The notes: a model not told the origin generated them from the letters alone. A DNA stretch of 19,172 nt from an uncultured Actinomyces sp. (GCA_938014245.1 CALLSD010000058.1:1-19172), one strand, 5' to 3'. Shown: positions 7,781-16,194, numbered from the stretch's first letter. Made by a program: numbers and translations.

Positions 7781-9112
7781 AGCTGGCAGTTCGTGAAGGT
7801 TTATGCCGATGAAGGCATCACCGGCACCTCAACCAAACACCGCGCCGGGTTCCAGCAGATGGTGACCGACGCGCTCGACGGTAAGATCGACCTGATCATC
7901 ACCAAGAGCGTGTCCCATTTCGTCCGCAACACCGTCGACTCGCTCACCACCGTTCGAGCCCTCAAAGACAAAGGCGTGGAGGTCTTCTTCGAGAAAGAAG
8001 GCATCTGGACCTTCGACGCCAAGGGCGAGCTCCTCATCACCATCATGAGCTCGCTGGCGCAAGAAGAAGCCCGCTCCATCTCGGAGAACGTCACCTGGGG
8101 ACACCGAAACCGCTTCGCCGATGGCAAGGTCACCGTCCCATACTCTCGGTTCCTCGGATACGATAAAGGCGAAGACGGAAGCCGCGTCATCAACCCCGAG
8201 CAAGCCAAAACCGTGCGCCAGATCTACGACATGTACTTAGGCGGCATGTCCATCGGCACGATCGCCCGCACCATCACCGACGAACCAGAGACCTTCACCG
8301 CCGCAGGAAACAAGACCTGGCATTACCAATCCATGCGAACAATTCTCACCAACGTGAAACACAAGGGTGACACTCTCCTTCAGAAGTCGTACATCGTTGA
8401 CTACCTAACGAAACGTCAAGTCATCAACCAAGGCGAAGTACCCCAGCACTACGTCACTGCCAGCCATGAGGCGATCAGCAGCCCCGCAGTGTCGGCCTTC
8501 GTCCAAGCCGAAATAGCTAAAGGCGCTATAGTTCAGCGAACCCAGCACCGGACCCGCCCCTTCTCAGCAACCTTCGAGTGCAGCCAGTGCGGACACAAAT
8601 ACGCAGGCCAGGAAAAATGCACTACCGGGCACATCAGCGATCAACGACATGTTCCTGGAGGCCATTCACCTTCGATTCAGCACACCGACCGACACCGGTG
8701 TCAACCAAGCCGTTCTCGACGCCCTCGACACGAGTGACCTGGAACTTGAGGCTGCCGGGCTTCTCGTCCAAATCAATGAGGTGGCTAAAAAGCTGCAATC
8801 GATGATCGCCCACAATGCGCGACTCACTCAAGACCAGCAAGCCTACGAAAAGGCGTTCAACACTAGTCATGAACAGCACAAGGACTGTTAGCTGAGCATG
8901 CTGCCGTGGTCGCCGAGATCCAGAACAAGATCAACCGACTGGCCGCCTACCACTACTACACGCAGGAGATCGCCAATCTTAATCTTGAACATTTGGTCTT
9001 CAGCCCATACCTCTGCGTAGCTTTGCTCGATAAAGGCACCGTCGACGTCGACGGCACTGTTACCTTTCAATTCTGCAACGGCAGCGAACAGGCAATTGCG
9101 ATCAGTTCCTAG
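7781..9112 (+). pseudogene. Large serine recombinase without its catalytic N-terminus, frameshifted
   Basis: From WQFVKVYADEGITGT on, the text is that of a large serine integrase/resolvase. The resolvase core continues as IDLIITKSVSHFVRNTVDS and ELLITIMSSLAQEEARSISE, then a recombinase domain (GTIARTITDEPETF) and a shortened zinc ribbon (CSQCGHKY...KCTT). The first 60-70 residues, which carry the catalytic Ser in the usual YCRVSTD motif, are absent and replaced by the tail of DUF2800. The conserved SRFAR reads SHFVR, so a catalytic-site Arg is lost as well. Frame changes occur at about 8637 and after TAG 8889-8891; the C-terminal coiled region ends at 9112. About 25 residues also seem lost between the two zinc-ribbon halves. 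A 391-residue frame from 7562 spans the junction but cannot encode an active enzyme. It was probably the integrase of the decayed element. Confidence 0.75.
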
Positions 9113-9154
9113 TAGTCCTAGGACGCCCATCGCGTCACCGGAACGTCGGACACG

Positions 9155-9160
9155 TATAAT
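9155..9160 (+). promoter_or_regulatory. TATAAT -10 box giving a probable leaderless transcript
   Basis: A perfect TATAAT ends six bases before ATG 9167, which puts the expected transcription start on the A of the ATG. No Shine-Dalgarno sequence is present. No clear -35 box is seen 17 bases upstream. Leaderless genes of this form are common in Actinobacteria. Confidence 0.6.
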
Positions 9161-9166
9161 AAAACT

Positions 9167-10021
9167 ATGAGCTTTCCAGCAACTGTTCTGCACGTTCTCG
9201 TCGCCTCCCCATCCGACGTACCCGATGCCCGAGATGCAGTCGAGGACGCTCTGCACTCATGGAATCGACTCCACGCGACGACTCGGAATGTAGTCTTACT
9301 GCCGTGGCGGTGGGAGACCAATTCTGTGCCGCTGCTCGGAGGTCACCCTCAGGAGATCATCAACGCCCAGGGAGTCGACGGAGCCGACATCGTGGTTGCA
9401 CTCTTCGGCAGCCGACTCGGCTCACCAACACCAGATGCAGTGTCGGGAACAGTTGAAGAGATTGAGCGAGCAGTAAACAGTGGGAAACCGGTACACCTGT
9501 TTTTCTCAACAGCCCCACTGCCTCATGACGTCGATACTGCTCAACTCGAGGGCCTCCGGAAATTCAAGAATGAAATCAAGGAGCGGGGATTGCTCGGAGA
9601 ATTCGAGGACATCCGCCAACTGGACAACCAGATACAGGCTGCCATCGAATATGACGTCGCGAAGATTGATCTCTTCGTGGCCGAGGTGCGCCATGAGCCG
9701 ATCGGCGTTCGCTTCCGTGTCGAGTCAAAGAGCGAGCGACACGAAAAGGAAATCGACAAGCGCGGCAAGATCAAATACGAAACAAAACATTGGTTTGAAG
9801 TTACCAACACTGGTGATCGCGCTGCTGAGTCGGTGACCTTCGAAGGCCAAGCCGCATCAGGCCTCGTGAGATTCCTTGTGGATGATCAGCCAATCACGCT
9901 GGAACCTGGGGTCAGCTGGAAAGTTCCGCTGCTCTATTCGCTGGGAACATCTGGCATAAAGATAACTGTTCGTTGGGTCGAGGACAGCAAAGAGAAGTCA
10001 AAGACATTCAATGTTCAGTAA
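9167..10021 (+). CDS. DUF4062/TIR-like protein with Ig-like C-terminal domain
   Basis: The N-terminal half of this 284-residue protein resembles the DUF4062/TIR-like fold: a first strand HVLVASPSDVPDARDAV (9-25), a middle strand ADIVVALFGSRLGSPT (73-88), and GTVEEIERAVNSGKPV (94-109), whose acidic pair E97-E98 sits where TIR-like proteins place the catalytic Glu. Residues from about 170 look like a beta-sandwich of the immunoglobulin type (EVTNTGDRAAESVTF, TLEPGVSWKVPLLYS, GIKITVRWVE). There is no membrane segment and no NTPase, so sensing would have to come from the C-terminal domain or a partner. Proteins with such domains occur in antiphage systems as NAD-cleaving or signalling effectors; here that is inference from the fold and from the restriction genes around it. 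It starts without a leader. No cotranscribed partner is seen downstream, where the hsdM remnant lies on the other strand. Confidence 0.65.
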   Translation: MSFPATVLHVLVASPSDVPDARDAVEDALHSWNRLHATTRNVVLLPWRWETNSVPLLGGHPQEIINAQGVDGADIVVALFGSRLGSPTPDAVSGTVEEIERAVNSGKPVHLFFSTAPLPHDVDTAQLEGLRKFKNEIKERGLLGEFEDIRQLDNQIQAAIEYDVAKIDLFVAEVRHEPIGVRFRVESKSERHEKEIDKRGKIKYETKHWFEVTNTGDRAAESVTFEGQAASGLVRFLVDDQPITLEPGVSWKVPLLYSLGTSGIKITVRWVEDSKEKSKTFNVQ

Positions 10022-10053
10022 CATGCGGTTTTACAGGTGAACCAGTCAGGCGT

Positions 10054-10803
10054 CTAAAACCCACTTGGCGCGCGTTTGTGCCAACATGGATGGAAAGTTT
10101 CATATACCCGACCAACTTTCTTACGCCCATCCGCAGCAATCATTGCCAAAACCTGAGCAACCTCTTGCGGAGTGTAAAATTCACCTCCAGATTTTCCGGC
10201 ACTGGACGCGTACATCTTCATCAAAAATTCGTAGGCATCACCGAAAGCGTCAATTTTCGCGCTTCCATGATCAAGTGGTAAGTCGCCGATTGATTCGATA
10301 ATCTTGACAAGTTTTGCATTCCGTTCTGCAACGGTATTACCTAGCTTTGTCGCATTGACGTCCACATCGTCGAATAACCCGCGCAAATCAGACTCGGAGC
10401 CGCTGCCTTTAGCGGAATCTTCAATAGAACGGAACGCTTTAGCTAAAGTTTCATTCAAGTTTTCATCAGAAGCGGCACGTGTGCGAACATTCGCAAACAA
10501 ATCTGACGGACGGATAAAAAAGCCCTTGTCTTTGATGATTCCAGCACGGTCACTTTCAGCAACTTCATCACTGAGAATCGCGTAGTCGAATGCATTCGCT
10601 TCATCGACGCTTCCACCGTCTGCCAGAATCGCTTCACGCTCCGACGCGTTGACGTACTCCGTCAGATTTTCTGAAATAAAACGATAGAAGAGGAAAACAA
10701 GTACATAACTCTTGAAGTCCCAGCCATCAACGCTTCCGCGCAAATCATTGGCAATACGCCAGATTGTTTTATGGAGCTCCGCCCGCTCTTCTACTGCAGC
10801 CAT
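10054..10803 (-). pseudogene. hsdM: Type I restriction-modification methyltransferase subunit, C-terminally truncated
   Basis: The protein from ATG 10803 starts MAAVEERAELHKTIWRIAND, the usual start of HsdM, and continues with VDGWDFKSYVLVFLFYRFIS, the N-terminal helical domain. It reaches GGEFYTPQEVAQVLAMI just before the SAM site. After GRKKVGRVY, where HsdM has DPACGSGS and later NPPF, the text turns into ETFHPCWHKRAPSGF and stops. Some 250-280 residues are missing, so it cannot bind SAM or methylate. The hsdS and hsdR genes are not in the window on either side. The upstream extension of the frame to 10878 does not look like HsdM and has no ribosome site. The junction near 10118 marks a deletion or rearrangement next to the DUF4062 gene. 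Confidence 0.75.
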
Positions 10804-10911
10804 ACTTGCCCTCAATTCCGGAACAGCCGAAACCACACGTTCATTTTCATTCTTGACCGGCCTAATGCTTCGTCGCAATTCGTACCGGTCGATTTCTACA
10901 ACAGTGCTAGT

Positions 10912-10936
10912 TTAAAACCTCCGTTAGCAACCGAGG
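10912..10936 (-). terminator. Weak intrinsic terminator after the TetR-membrane protein operon
   Basis: On the minus strand CCTC-G-GTT and AAC-G-GAGG pair with one mismatch around a 3-base loop, followed by TTTTAAA. It lies about 10 bases after the stop of the membrane protein gene. The short stem and T-run keep confidence modest. Confidence 0.4.
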
Positions 10937-10945
10937 CTATCCACG

Positions 10946-11440
10946 CTAAGAAATCCTCTCCTCTCCACGAAGAGCATCCCTGTCTGCCCGCCGCGGATGG
11001 AAAGTCCAGCCCTCACCAAACGCTCTGTGCAGCAAGAAACTAGCGCCAGCAAGCGCCAGGGCACACCCCAGCCCCGTGTAGAAGAATGCGAAAAACCAGT
11101 TGGGGACAAGGCCACTTAAGCGCAACCCAAAGCCGAAAGACATCATGAAGGCCATGATCAGATAGCCCTTGAGGTCCAAGAATCGCAGAAAGCTCAGGCG
11201 CTCTGCCGCCAGGCCTCGGATCCTCTGGGCGTTCTTCAGGACGAGTTTGCCGAACATTGCGTGGAAGGCGAAAAACGCCGCAACAGCACCGACAATCAAA
11301 GCAACGACAATCCCGACAGCTGCACCACTCATTTCAACGGCCGAACGCACACCGATCATGGCGACATTCGCACCCGCCAGCAGCCAAACCACTCCGGCCA
11401 CGGTAATCAGGTTTTCTTTCTTCATTTTGAGCAGTGTCAT
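10946..11440 (-). CDS. Small integral membrane protein cotranscribed with a TetR regulator
   Basis: From ATG 11440 the protein has 164 residues and four likely membrane segments: about 12-31 (VAGVVWLLAGANVAMIG), 40-65 (GIVVALIVGAVAAFFAF), 90-110 (YLIMAFMMSFGFGLRL) and 114-136 (WFFAFFYTGLGCALALAGAS). The loop between segments two and three is basic (NAQRIRGLAAERLSFLRF) and the tail is polar (RRADRDALRGEE). I do not recognise the family. The ATG overlaps the TetR stop codon (TGATG), so translation is probably coupled and the regulator probably controls it. The TTG two codons upstream is a less likely start. A role in transport or stress resistance would fit the TetR partner but is a guess. Confidence 0.7.
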   Translation of the reverse strand: MTLLKMKKENLITVAGVVWLLAGANVAMIGVRSAVEMSGAAVGIVVALIVGAVAAFFAFHAMFGKLVLKNAQRIRGLAAERLSFLRFLDLKGYLIMAFMMSFGFGLRLSGLVPNWFFAFFYTGLGCALALAGASFLLHRAFGEGWTFHPRRADRDALRGEERIS

Positions 11441-12063
11441 CAGCAATCTTTCTTTTCAATCGGGGCCACAGCGGCGATTCCGGAAGCAGCAGCATCAGCC
11501 ACAGCCTCGTACAAGCTGGCGTCAAGAAGCGCAAAGAGCGTCTCACAATCAGAGCCCTCTATGAGCGAAGTAAAAATCGTTCCCAGAACAAAAGAACACA
11601 GTTTCTGGGGGCTCAGGGCAGCAACCAGCCTTGAGCGCACGACCGCGGAATCCGCATCCAACACATGCTGGAGCCCCTGTTCCATGTGAGCCAGCATCGG
11701 TCCGCGCGCAGCCTCCAAGGCCTCGTGCTCGCTGCGGGGAAGGCGGCGCATCTCGGCGAACCAATCGACGTCCATCTGTGTCAAAGCGTCGCCCAAAGCA
11801 CCGCGCAATTTCCGCACGTAGTCAGTGAAACTCTCGCGCCCGTCAACTCGGCAGCACTCCTCGAAGAGCGCCTGGCCAAAGAATCGCGTGAATACTGCGG
11901 CCGTCAGGTCCGCTTTTGTTGGGAAGTACATGTAGACCGAGCCAACAGCGATTCCGCATGCTGCGGCTAGTTTTCGCACGGAGAGTGCGGAGATTCCTTC
12001 GCGCGCGGCGATCGCGTACGCCTGATCGATGAGCTTGTCTTTGTCGATGACCTGTTTGGGCAT
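11440..12063 (-). CDS. TetR/AcrR family transcriptional regulator
   Basis: This 207-residue protein has the TetR helix-turn-helix at about 27-50, ALSVRKLAAACGIAVGS followed by VYMYFPTKADL. The rest is the helical ligand-binding and dimer domain (CSFVLGTIFTSLIEG near the end). ATG 12063 is chosen because GAGGGGG stands just upstream and the protein begins MPKQVIDKDKLIDQAY at the usual distance from the helix; the longer frame to 12129 adds a tail untypical of the family. It heads an operon with the four-helix membrane protein. A palindrome overlapping a -10 box upstream suggests that it represses itself. The ligand is unknown. Confidence 0.85.
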   Translation of the reverse strand: MPKQVIDKDKLIDQAYAIAAREGISALSVRKLAAACGIAVGSVYMYFPTKADLTAAVFTRFFGQALFEECCRVDGRESFTDYVRKLRGALGDALTQMDVDWFAEMRRLPRSEHEALEAARGPMLAHMEQGLQHVLDADSAVVRSRLVAALSPQKLCSFVLGTIFTSLIEGSDCETLFALLDASLYEAVADAAASGIAAVAPIEKKDC

Positions 12064-12096
12064 GGAAATCCCCCTCTCTCCGGTTTCACTCCATAA

Positions 12097-12115
12097 TGAA
12101 CAGTGTTCAGTATAA
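12097..12115 (-). promoter_or_regulatory. TetR operator overlapping the -10 box
   Basis: TGAACA-G-TGTTCA (12097-12109) is a 6-base inverted repeat around one base. On the minus strand it overlaps TATACT (plus 12109-12114), a good -10 box for the TetR operon. The repeat lies 34 bases before the TetR ATG. A bound repressor would cover the promoter. No good -35 box is seen. Confidence 0.55.
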
Positions 12116-12363
12116 CCACGTCCCCACACCTACACATATAGAGATACGTTGAGCGACTAGTTCTTACGGGCGACTGGCACTTAGAAAAATCTCACGCTCA
12201 AGCTTGACTCGAATGTTGCCTTTGCAAGCGCAATCGGGACGTCTGTTGTCGCTGGGCTGCTGATCTTTGGGGCCGAAGCCAAGCGCCTGCACCAATAAAG
12301 GGCGAACACAAACTAGCATTAGACCCAGGTTTACAAGCGCGTTCAAGGAAGGCCGCTATAGAC
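12116..12363. other. Divergent intergenic region, mostly unexplained
   Basis: Apart from the TetR operator to its left and AAGGAAGG (about 12346) as the mcrB ribosome site, I see no defined element. A plus-strand frame 12185-12298 reads like the end of a membrane protein (NVAFASAIGTSVVAGLLIFG, ending KRLHQ) but has no start codon and an upstream TAG, so it may be a gene remnant or chance. No clear mcrB promoter is visible. Confidence 0.25.
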
Positions 12364-14535
12364 ATGGGTCAATTCGCTTGGGTTGAGTTCTATGAGGAAC
12401 TCGCCGACACCCTGCTCGGATACGCGAACGATCGACGGGCACTACTCAGGCATCTGTCGCATGCATATGCCCAAGCAGGGATCCCCTTGCCGACGATTGA
12501 CCGTACAAGTACTCCCGAGGACATCGACCCATTCACCGTGTTTGGCCTCTTTACACGAGGAATCACCAACGCTAAACGCATCGCGATTATTGACGCCTTG
12601 GCACAGGAATTTGGCATCACTGCAACACGGCCGGTCACATTCAACGGAGCCCCCGGAATCAACAACCTCGCGGCAGCATTTAACGCCTTCGATAGCGAAA
12701 CTCGCACGCAGGATATCGAAAACCTCTGGCGCGTCTTTAAAGCCGGGATCGCTCTGGCCGACAACGATTCTCCGGATAATCGCGCTGATTTTACGGTCGC
12801 TTTTGACGCGACACTGGGCCAGCGTGGATTAGGACAGAAACTCACGACAGGCCTGTATTGGATTCGACCACGGTTCTTCATCAATCTGGACAGCCGTAAC
12901 CGTTGGTTTCTGCACTCCCAAGTAGCCTGCGGAACAGAGGTTGCAAACCTTGTTCCTCCCGAGAAAGAAAAAGAACTCATCACAGGCGCTACGTACTTAA
13001 AGATCCGCGATCTAGTTGCCTCCACATGTGAAAGTACAAAACACCCATTCACTTCATTCCCCGAGATCGCACATGCAGCATTTACTGACGCTAAAAAAGT
13101 GAATGCAGAGCGCAAAGAACAAAAGACACTTCAGAAGGCCGAGCCCATCGAAAACTCCCTCGGTGACGCTGATGTTGAAACGACTCACTACTGGCTCTAC
13201 GCGCCAGGCAAGGGCGCGTGCATGTGGGAGGACTTCTACAGCCAGGGAGTGATGGGACTTGCCTGGGGAGAAGCTGGCGACCTTTCCGCGTACGCAAGCA
13301 AAGAAGAGATCCACCTTGCCTTGGTCGACTCAAGCAGAGGAACGACCAACCCTCGCAACGATGCCTACGCGCTCTGGCAGTTCGCCAACGATCTCAAGCC
13401 CGGTGACATCGTTTTCGTAAAAGGAGGTCGAGGGAAGATCCTCGGACGCGGCCTCGTCACCGGAGACTACGAATACGACGAGGCCCAGGGGCACTTCCCC
13501 AACCTCCGCAGCGTTGAGTGGACACACAAGGGCGAGTGGTCAGTTGATCGCAAACTCCCAGTGAAAACGCTGACTGACATCACGGATGACACCACGCTTG
13601 TCGCAGCCATTGAGACTCTTTTCGAGGTCGAGGCTGATGAGGTCATTGATGATCAACCCGCGATCGAATACCCCGCATATGACAGGGAAGATTTCCTTTC
13701 GGAAGTTTTCATGTCCGAACAGCAATATGACACTCTCACCGGTCTACTTCGCACGAAGAAGAACGTCATCTTGCAAGGCGCACCCGGCGTCGGCAAGACC
13801 TTCGCAGCAAAACGACTCGCGTATTCGATGATGGGCACGAAAGACGCCGAACGCGTCATGATGGTGCAATTTCACCAAAGCTACTCCTACGAAGACTTCA
13901 TCGAGGGATACCGCCCCAGCGCGGACGGTTTCGAGCTTTCTAAAGGCGCGTTCTACAGCTTCTGCAAGAAGGCAGCCGACGACAATGAGCGCGATTATTT
14001 CTTCATCATCGACGAGATCAACCGCGGAAATCTTTCAAAGATTTTTGGCGAGCTCTTCATGCTTATCGAAAACGATAAACGCGGCGAGAAGAACAAGCTC
14101 CAGCTGCTCTATTCACGCGAGCGTTTCTGCGTGCCTAGCAATGTGTACCTGATTGGCTTGATGAACACAGCGGATCGCTCGCTTGCCTTATTGGACTATG
14201 CGCTGCGTCGCCGCTTTGCGTTCTTCACCCTCAACCCGGGCTTTTCATCCACCGGTTTCATGCGCTATCGCGAGGCCGCGAACAGTCCTGCTTTTAACAG
14301 TCTGGTTTCGTGCGTGGTCAGGCTGAACACAGAGATCGCGAGCGACGAATCTCTTGGTGAAGGCTTCATGATCGGGCACAGCTACTTCTGTGGATTCGTC
14401 GGAAGAACAGTCGATCACGCCAGCCTTTCAGCGATCGTTGAATACGAGCTCATCCCCATGCTTGGCGAATACTGGTTCGATGACCCGGAGAAGGTCCGCG
14501 TCTGGTCCGAGGCACTTCGCCGCTCGATTCAATGA
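12364..14535 (+). CDS. mcrB: McrB-like AAA+ NTPase subunit with EVE-like domain
   Basis: This 723-residue protein is the motor subunit of a McrBC-type, modification-dependent restriction system. Residues 1-250 form a helical N-terminal region of unknown fold. Residues about 274-395 (HYWLYAPGKGACMWEDFYSQ, then MGLAWGEAGDL and KPGDIVFVKGG) look like an EVE/YTH-type pocket domain, which in such proteins reads modified bases. The AAA+ module has Walker A GAPGVGKT (472-479), Walker B FFIIDEINRGNLSKIFGEL with D550-E551, the McrB signature MNTADRS (600-606) and the arginine-rich ALRRRF. McrB enzymes use GTP; which nucleotide this one uses cannot be told here. Its TGA overlaps the ATG of mcrC by 4 bases. 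All motifs are intact, so the system is probably active. E. coli McrB is shorter and has a different DNA-binding domain. Confidence 0.88.
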   Translation: MGQFAWVEFYEELADTLLGYANDRRALLRHLSHAYAQAGIPLPTIDRTSTPEDIDPFTVFGLFTRGITNAKRIAIIDALAQEFGITATRPVTFNGAPGINNLAAAFNAFDSETRTQDIENLWRVFKAGIALADNDSPDNRADFTVAFDATLGQRGLGQKLTTGLYWIRPRFFINLDSRNRWFLHSQVACGTEVANLVPPEKEKELITGATYLKIRDLVASTCESTKHPFTSFPEIAHAAFTDAKKVNAERKEQKTLQKAEPIENSLGDADVETTHYWLYAPGKGACMWEDFYSQGVMGLAWGEAGDLSAYASKEEIHLALVDSSRGTTNPRNDAYALWQFANDLKPGDIVFVKGGRGKILGRGLVTGDYEYDEAQGHFPNLRSVEWTHKGEWSVDRKLPVKTLTDITDDTTLVAAIETLFEVEADEVIDDQPAIEYPAYDREDFLSEVFMSEQQYDTLTGLLRTKKNVILQGAPGVGKTFAAKRLAYSMMGTKDAERVMMVQFHQSYSYEDFIEGYRPSADGFELSKGAFYSFCKKAADDNERDYFFIIDEINRGNLSKIFGELFMLIENDKRGEKNKLQLLYSRERFCVPSNVYLIGLMNTADRSLALLDYALRRRFAFFTLNPGFSSTGFMRYREAANSPAFNSLVSCVVRLNTEIASDESLGEGFMIGHSYFCGFVGRTVDHASLSAIVEYELIPMLGEYWFDDPEKVRVWSEALRRSIQ

Positions 14536-15566
14536 TTCCGATTCGTAACACCTATTACATGCTTGCGTACGCCTTCCAGGTGCTACGCCAGCAGGGGTAT
14601 CGCGAGATAGCGACCGAGGAATTTGCCTCCACTGCGGAGCTCTTGGCTGAGATCCTGATCCGCGGCGTGCGCTCCCAACTCAAGCGAGGCCTCGGGCGCT
14701 CCTATGTCGACGTTACAGAGCCGCTGTCGTCTCTGCGCGGAAAAATCGAGGTTACGGAGTCTCTCAAGACGCGCTCAATTCTGCGTCGGCAGTTGGTGTG
14801 CAGTTACGACGAGTTTTCGCTTGACACGCAGATGAACCAGATCATCAAGGCGACGTGCACGGCCTTGATGCACTCACGGATCTCGAGGCCTCGGAAGAAA
14901 GAATTACGCAGGCTCCTCCCCTTCTTCGCGGAGGTTTCGGATATCGAACTCGGTGCGGTCAACTGGGGTATGCGTTTTGATCGCAATAATCAGACCTATC
15001 GCATGCTCATCAACGTCTGTTGGCTGATTTACTCGGGGCTTTTGCACACCAATGAAGGCGGAGAGGCTCGGCTTGCGGAGTTTTTGGACGAGCAGAACAT
15101 GTGCCGCTTGTACGAGAAGTTCATTTTGGAGTACTACCGCCAGGAGCATCCAGAGATTCAGGCGAGTGCGCCGCATATTGCGTGGGCGCTTGATGATGGT
15201 TTCGATGACATGCTTCCGACGATGCGATCCGATGTGACTCTGAGGCGCGGGGACACGGTGCTCATTATTGACGCGAAGTACTATGCACACGCCACGCAGG
15301 AGCGGTTTGGCACGCGGAGCCTGCATTCGGGGAACCTCTATCAGATCTTCACGTATGTGAAGAATATGGAGGCAGCGTATAGCAGCGAAGCACACAGGGT
15401 GTCAGGAATGCTCTTGTACGCGAAGACCGATGAAGAGGTCTACCCCGATGGCGTGTACCAGATGAACGGGAATGCGATAACTGTGAGGACACTCGATCTC
15501 AACAGGCCTTTTGAGGAGATCCGGGCACAACTCGACGGGATTGTGGAGGCGCACTTTTCACGGTGA
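14532..15566 (+). CDS. mcrC: McrC-like endonuclease subunit
   Basis: The 344-residue protein begins IPIRNTYYMLAYAF, typical of McrC, which stimulates McrB hydrolysis and supplies the nuclease. The N-terminal half carries the beta/helical McrB-binding region (EPLSSLRGKIEV). The C-terminal half has the nuclease motif MRSDVTL (D234) and LIIDAKYY (D247-A-K249), a PD-(D/E)XK site with Asp in the second acidic position, as in other McrC proteins. The ATGA overlap with mcrB implies equal production of both. DNA recognition should lie in McrB, and cutting needs both subunits. The frame is complete and I see no lesion. Confidence 0.88.
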   Translation: MIPIRNTYYMLAYAFQVLRQQGYREIATEEFASTAELLAEILIRGVRSQLKRGLGRSYVDVTEPLSSLRGKIEVTESLKTRSILRRQLVCSYDEFSLDTQMNQIIKATCTALMHSRISRPRKKELRRLLPFFAEVSDIELGAVNWGMRFDRNNQTYRMLINVCWLIYSGLLHTNEGGEARLAEFLDEQNMCRLYEKFILEYYRQEHPEIQASAPHIAWALDDGFDDMLPTMRSDVTLRRGDTVLIIDAKYYAHATQERFGTRSLHSGNLYQIFTYVKNMEAAYSSEAHRVSGMLLYAKTDEEVYPDGVYQMNGNAITVRTLDLNRPFEEIRAQLDGIVEAHFSR

Positions 15567-15611
15567 TATCCTCGCCAGTAGTGCAAGTTTTCACCAGAAA
15601 GAAGGCTCGCC

Positions 15612-16190
15612 GTGTACAAAGTCGTGCGCACCGCCATGCCGCTCCTTTTCATCGCAGCGGTCTACAGTGGCGGGCCCTTTTATGACGTCTTCGGCTGGGG
15701 AACAGACTGGCCGACCTGGGGCACTCTCCTTCTGATTGCAGGGATCGCAAATATCCTCTGTGCATGCTTCGATCGTGCAGAAGGCAGCCCACGCAGACTT
15801 ACGTTTTGGGATCTGGTCCTCAAACTCAGCATGATCCCCTTCTACACACTGATATTCCTCTACGCGACAGGCATCGCGACGATCATGTTTGTCATCCCCG
15901 GGCTTTTTCTTGCAGCGCCTTTCGTCGTGGTTCCCTTGCTCGCAATGTCCTACCTCCTGATGCTCGCGACGTCCTCCTACGGTTTCGCAGCCTCCATTCG
16001 CGCGGCAAAACGCGGACTACTCCCCGGCTCCTTCGCGACAATCCACATAGCACTGCACTTCTTCGCCGTCGCGGACTTCTTTTCCGCCGCTGTCCTCTAC
16101 CTGCAGCTGCGCAGGGCGGACAAAGCACGCAAAGCCCACGCCGAGGCCTCGGCAAGCACCCCGCCCCAACAAACCACCGGCGTACAATGA
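15612..16190 (+). CDS. Small multi-pass membrane protein of unknown function
   Basis: GTG 15612 lies six bases after GAAGG. The 192-residue product has about five hydrophobic segments: PLLFIAAVYSGGPFY near 10-24, WGTLLLIAGIANILCACF at 36-53, PFYTLIFLYATGIATIMFVI at 76-95, PFVVVPLLAMSYLLML at about 103-118, and a last one near 145-165. The tail is polar with basic and Ala-rich residues (RRADKARKAHAEAS). No enzyme motif is visible and I do not recognise the family. It stands 45 bases after mcrC on the same strand, so it could be cotranscribed with mcrBC, but it has its own ribosome site and looks like a chromosomal gene. A link to restriction is not supported. Confidence 0.65.
   Translation: MYKVVRTAMPLLFIAAVYSGGPFYDVFGWGTDWPTWGTLLLIAGIANILCACFDRAEGSPRRLTFWDLVLKLSMIPFYTLIFLYATGIATIMFVIPGLFLAAPFVVVPLLAMSYLLMLATSSYGFAASIRAAKRGLLPGSFATIHIALHFFAVADFFSAAVLYLQLRRADKARKAHAEASASTPPQQTTGVQ
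16183..16188 (+). promoter_or_regulatory. TACAAT box, possible leaderless promoter
   Basis: TACAAT ends six bases before ATG 16195, the same geometry as TATAAT before the DUF4062 gene, so transcription could start on the ATG. There is no Shine-Dalgarno sequence. It lies at the end of the membrane protein gene and has no clear -35 box; coupling to the upstream stop is the alternative. Confidence 0.35.
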
Positions 16191-16194
16191 CCAA

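Noticed and set aside
10856..10891. GACCGG...CCGGTC inverted repeat upstream of hsdM
   Set aside because: Only six bases with a long spacer; it could easily be chance.
12185..12298. Plus-strand fragment that looks like a membrane protein end
   Set aside because: It has no start codon and an upstream stop; only mentioned within the intergenic entry as a possible remnant.
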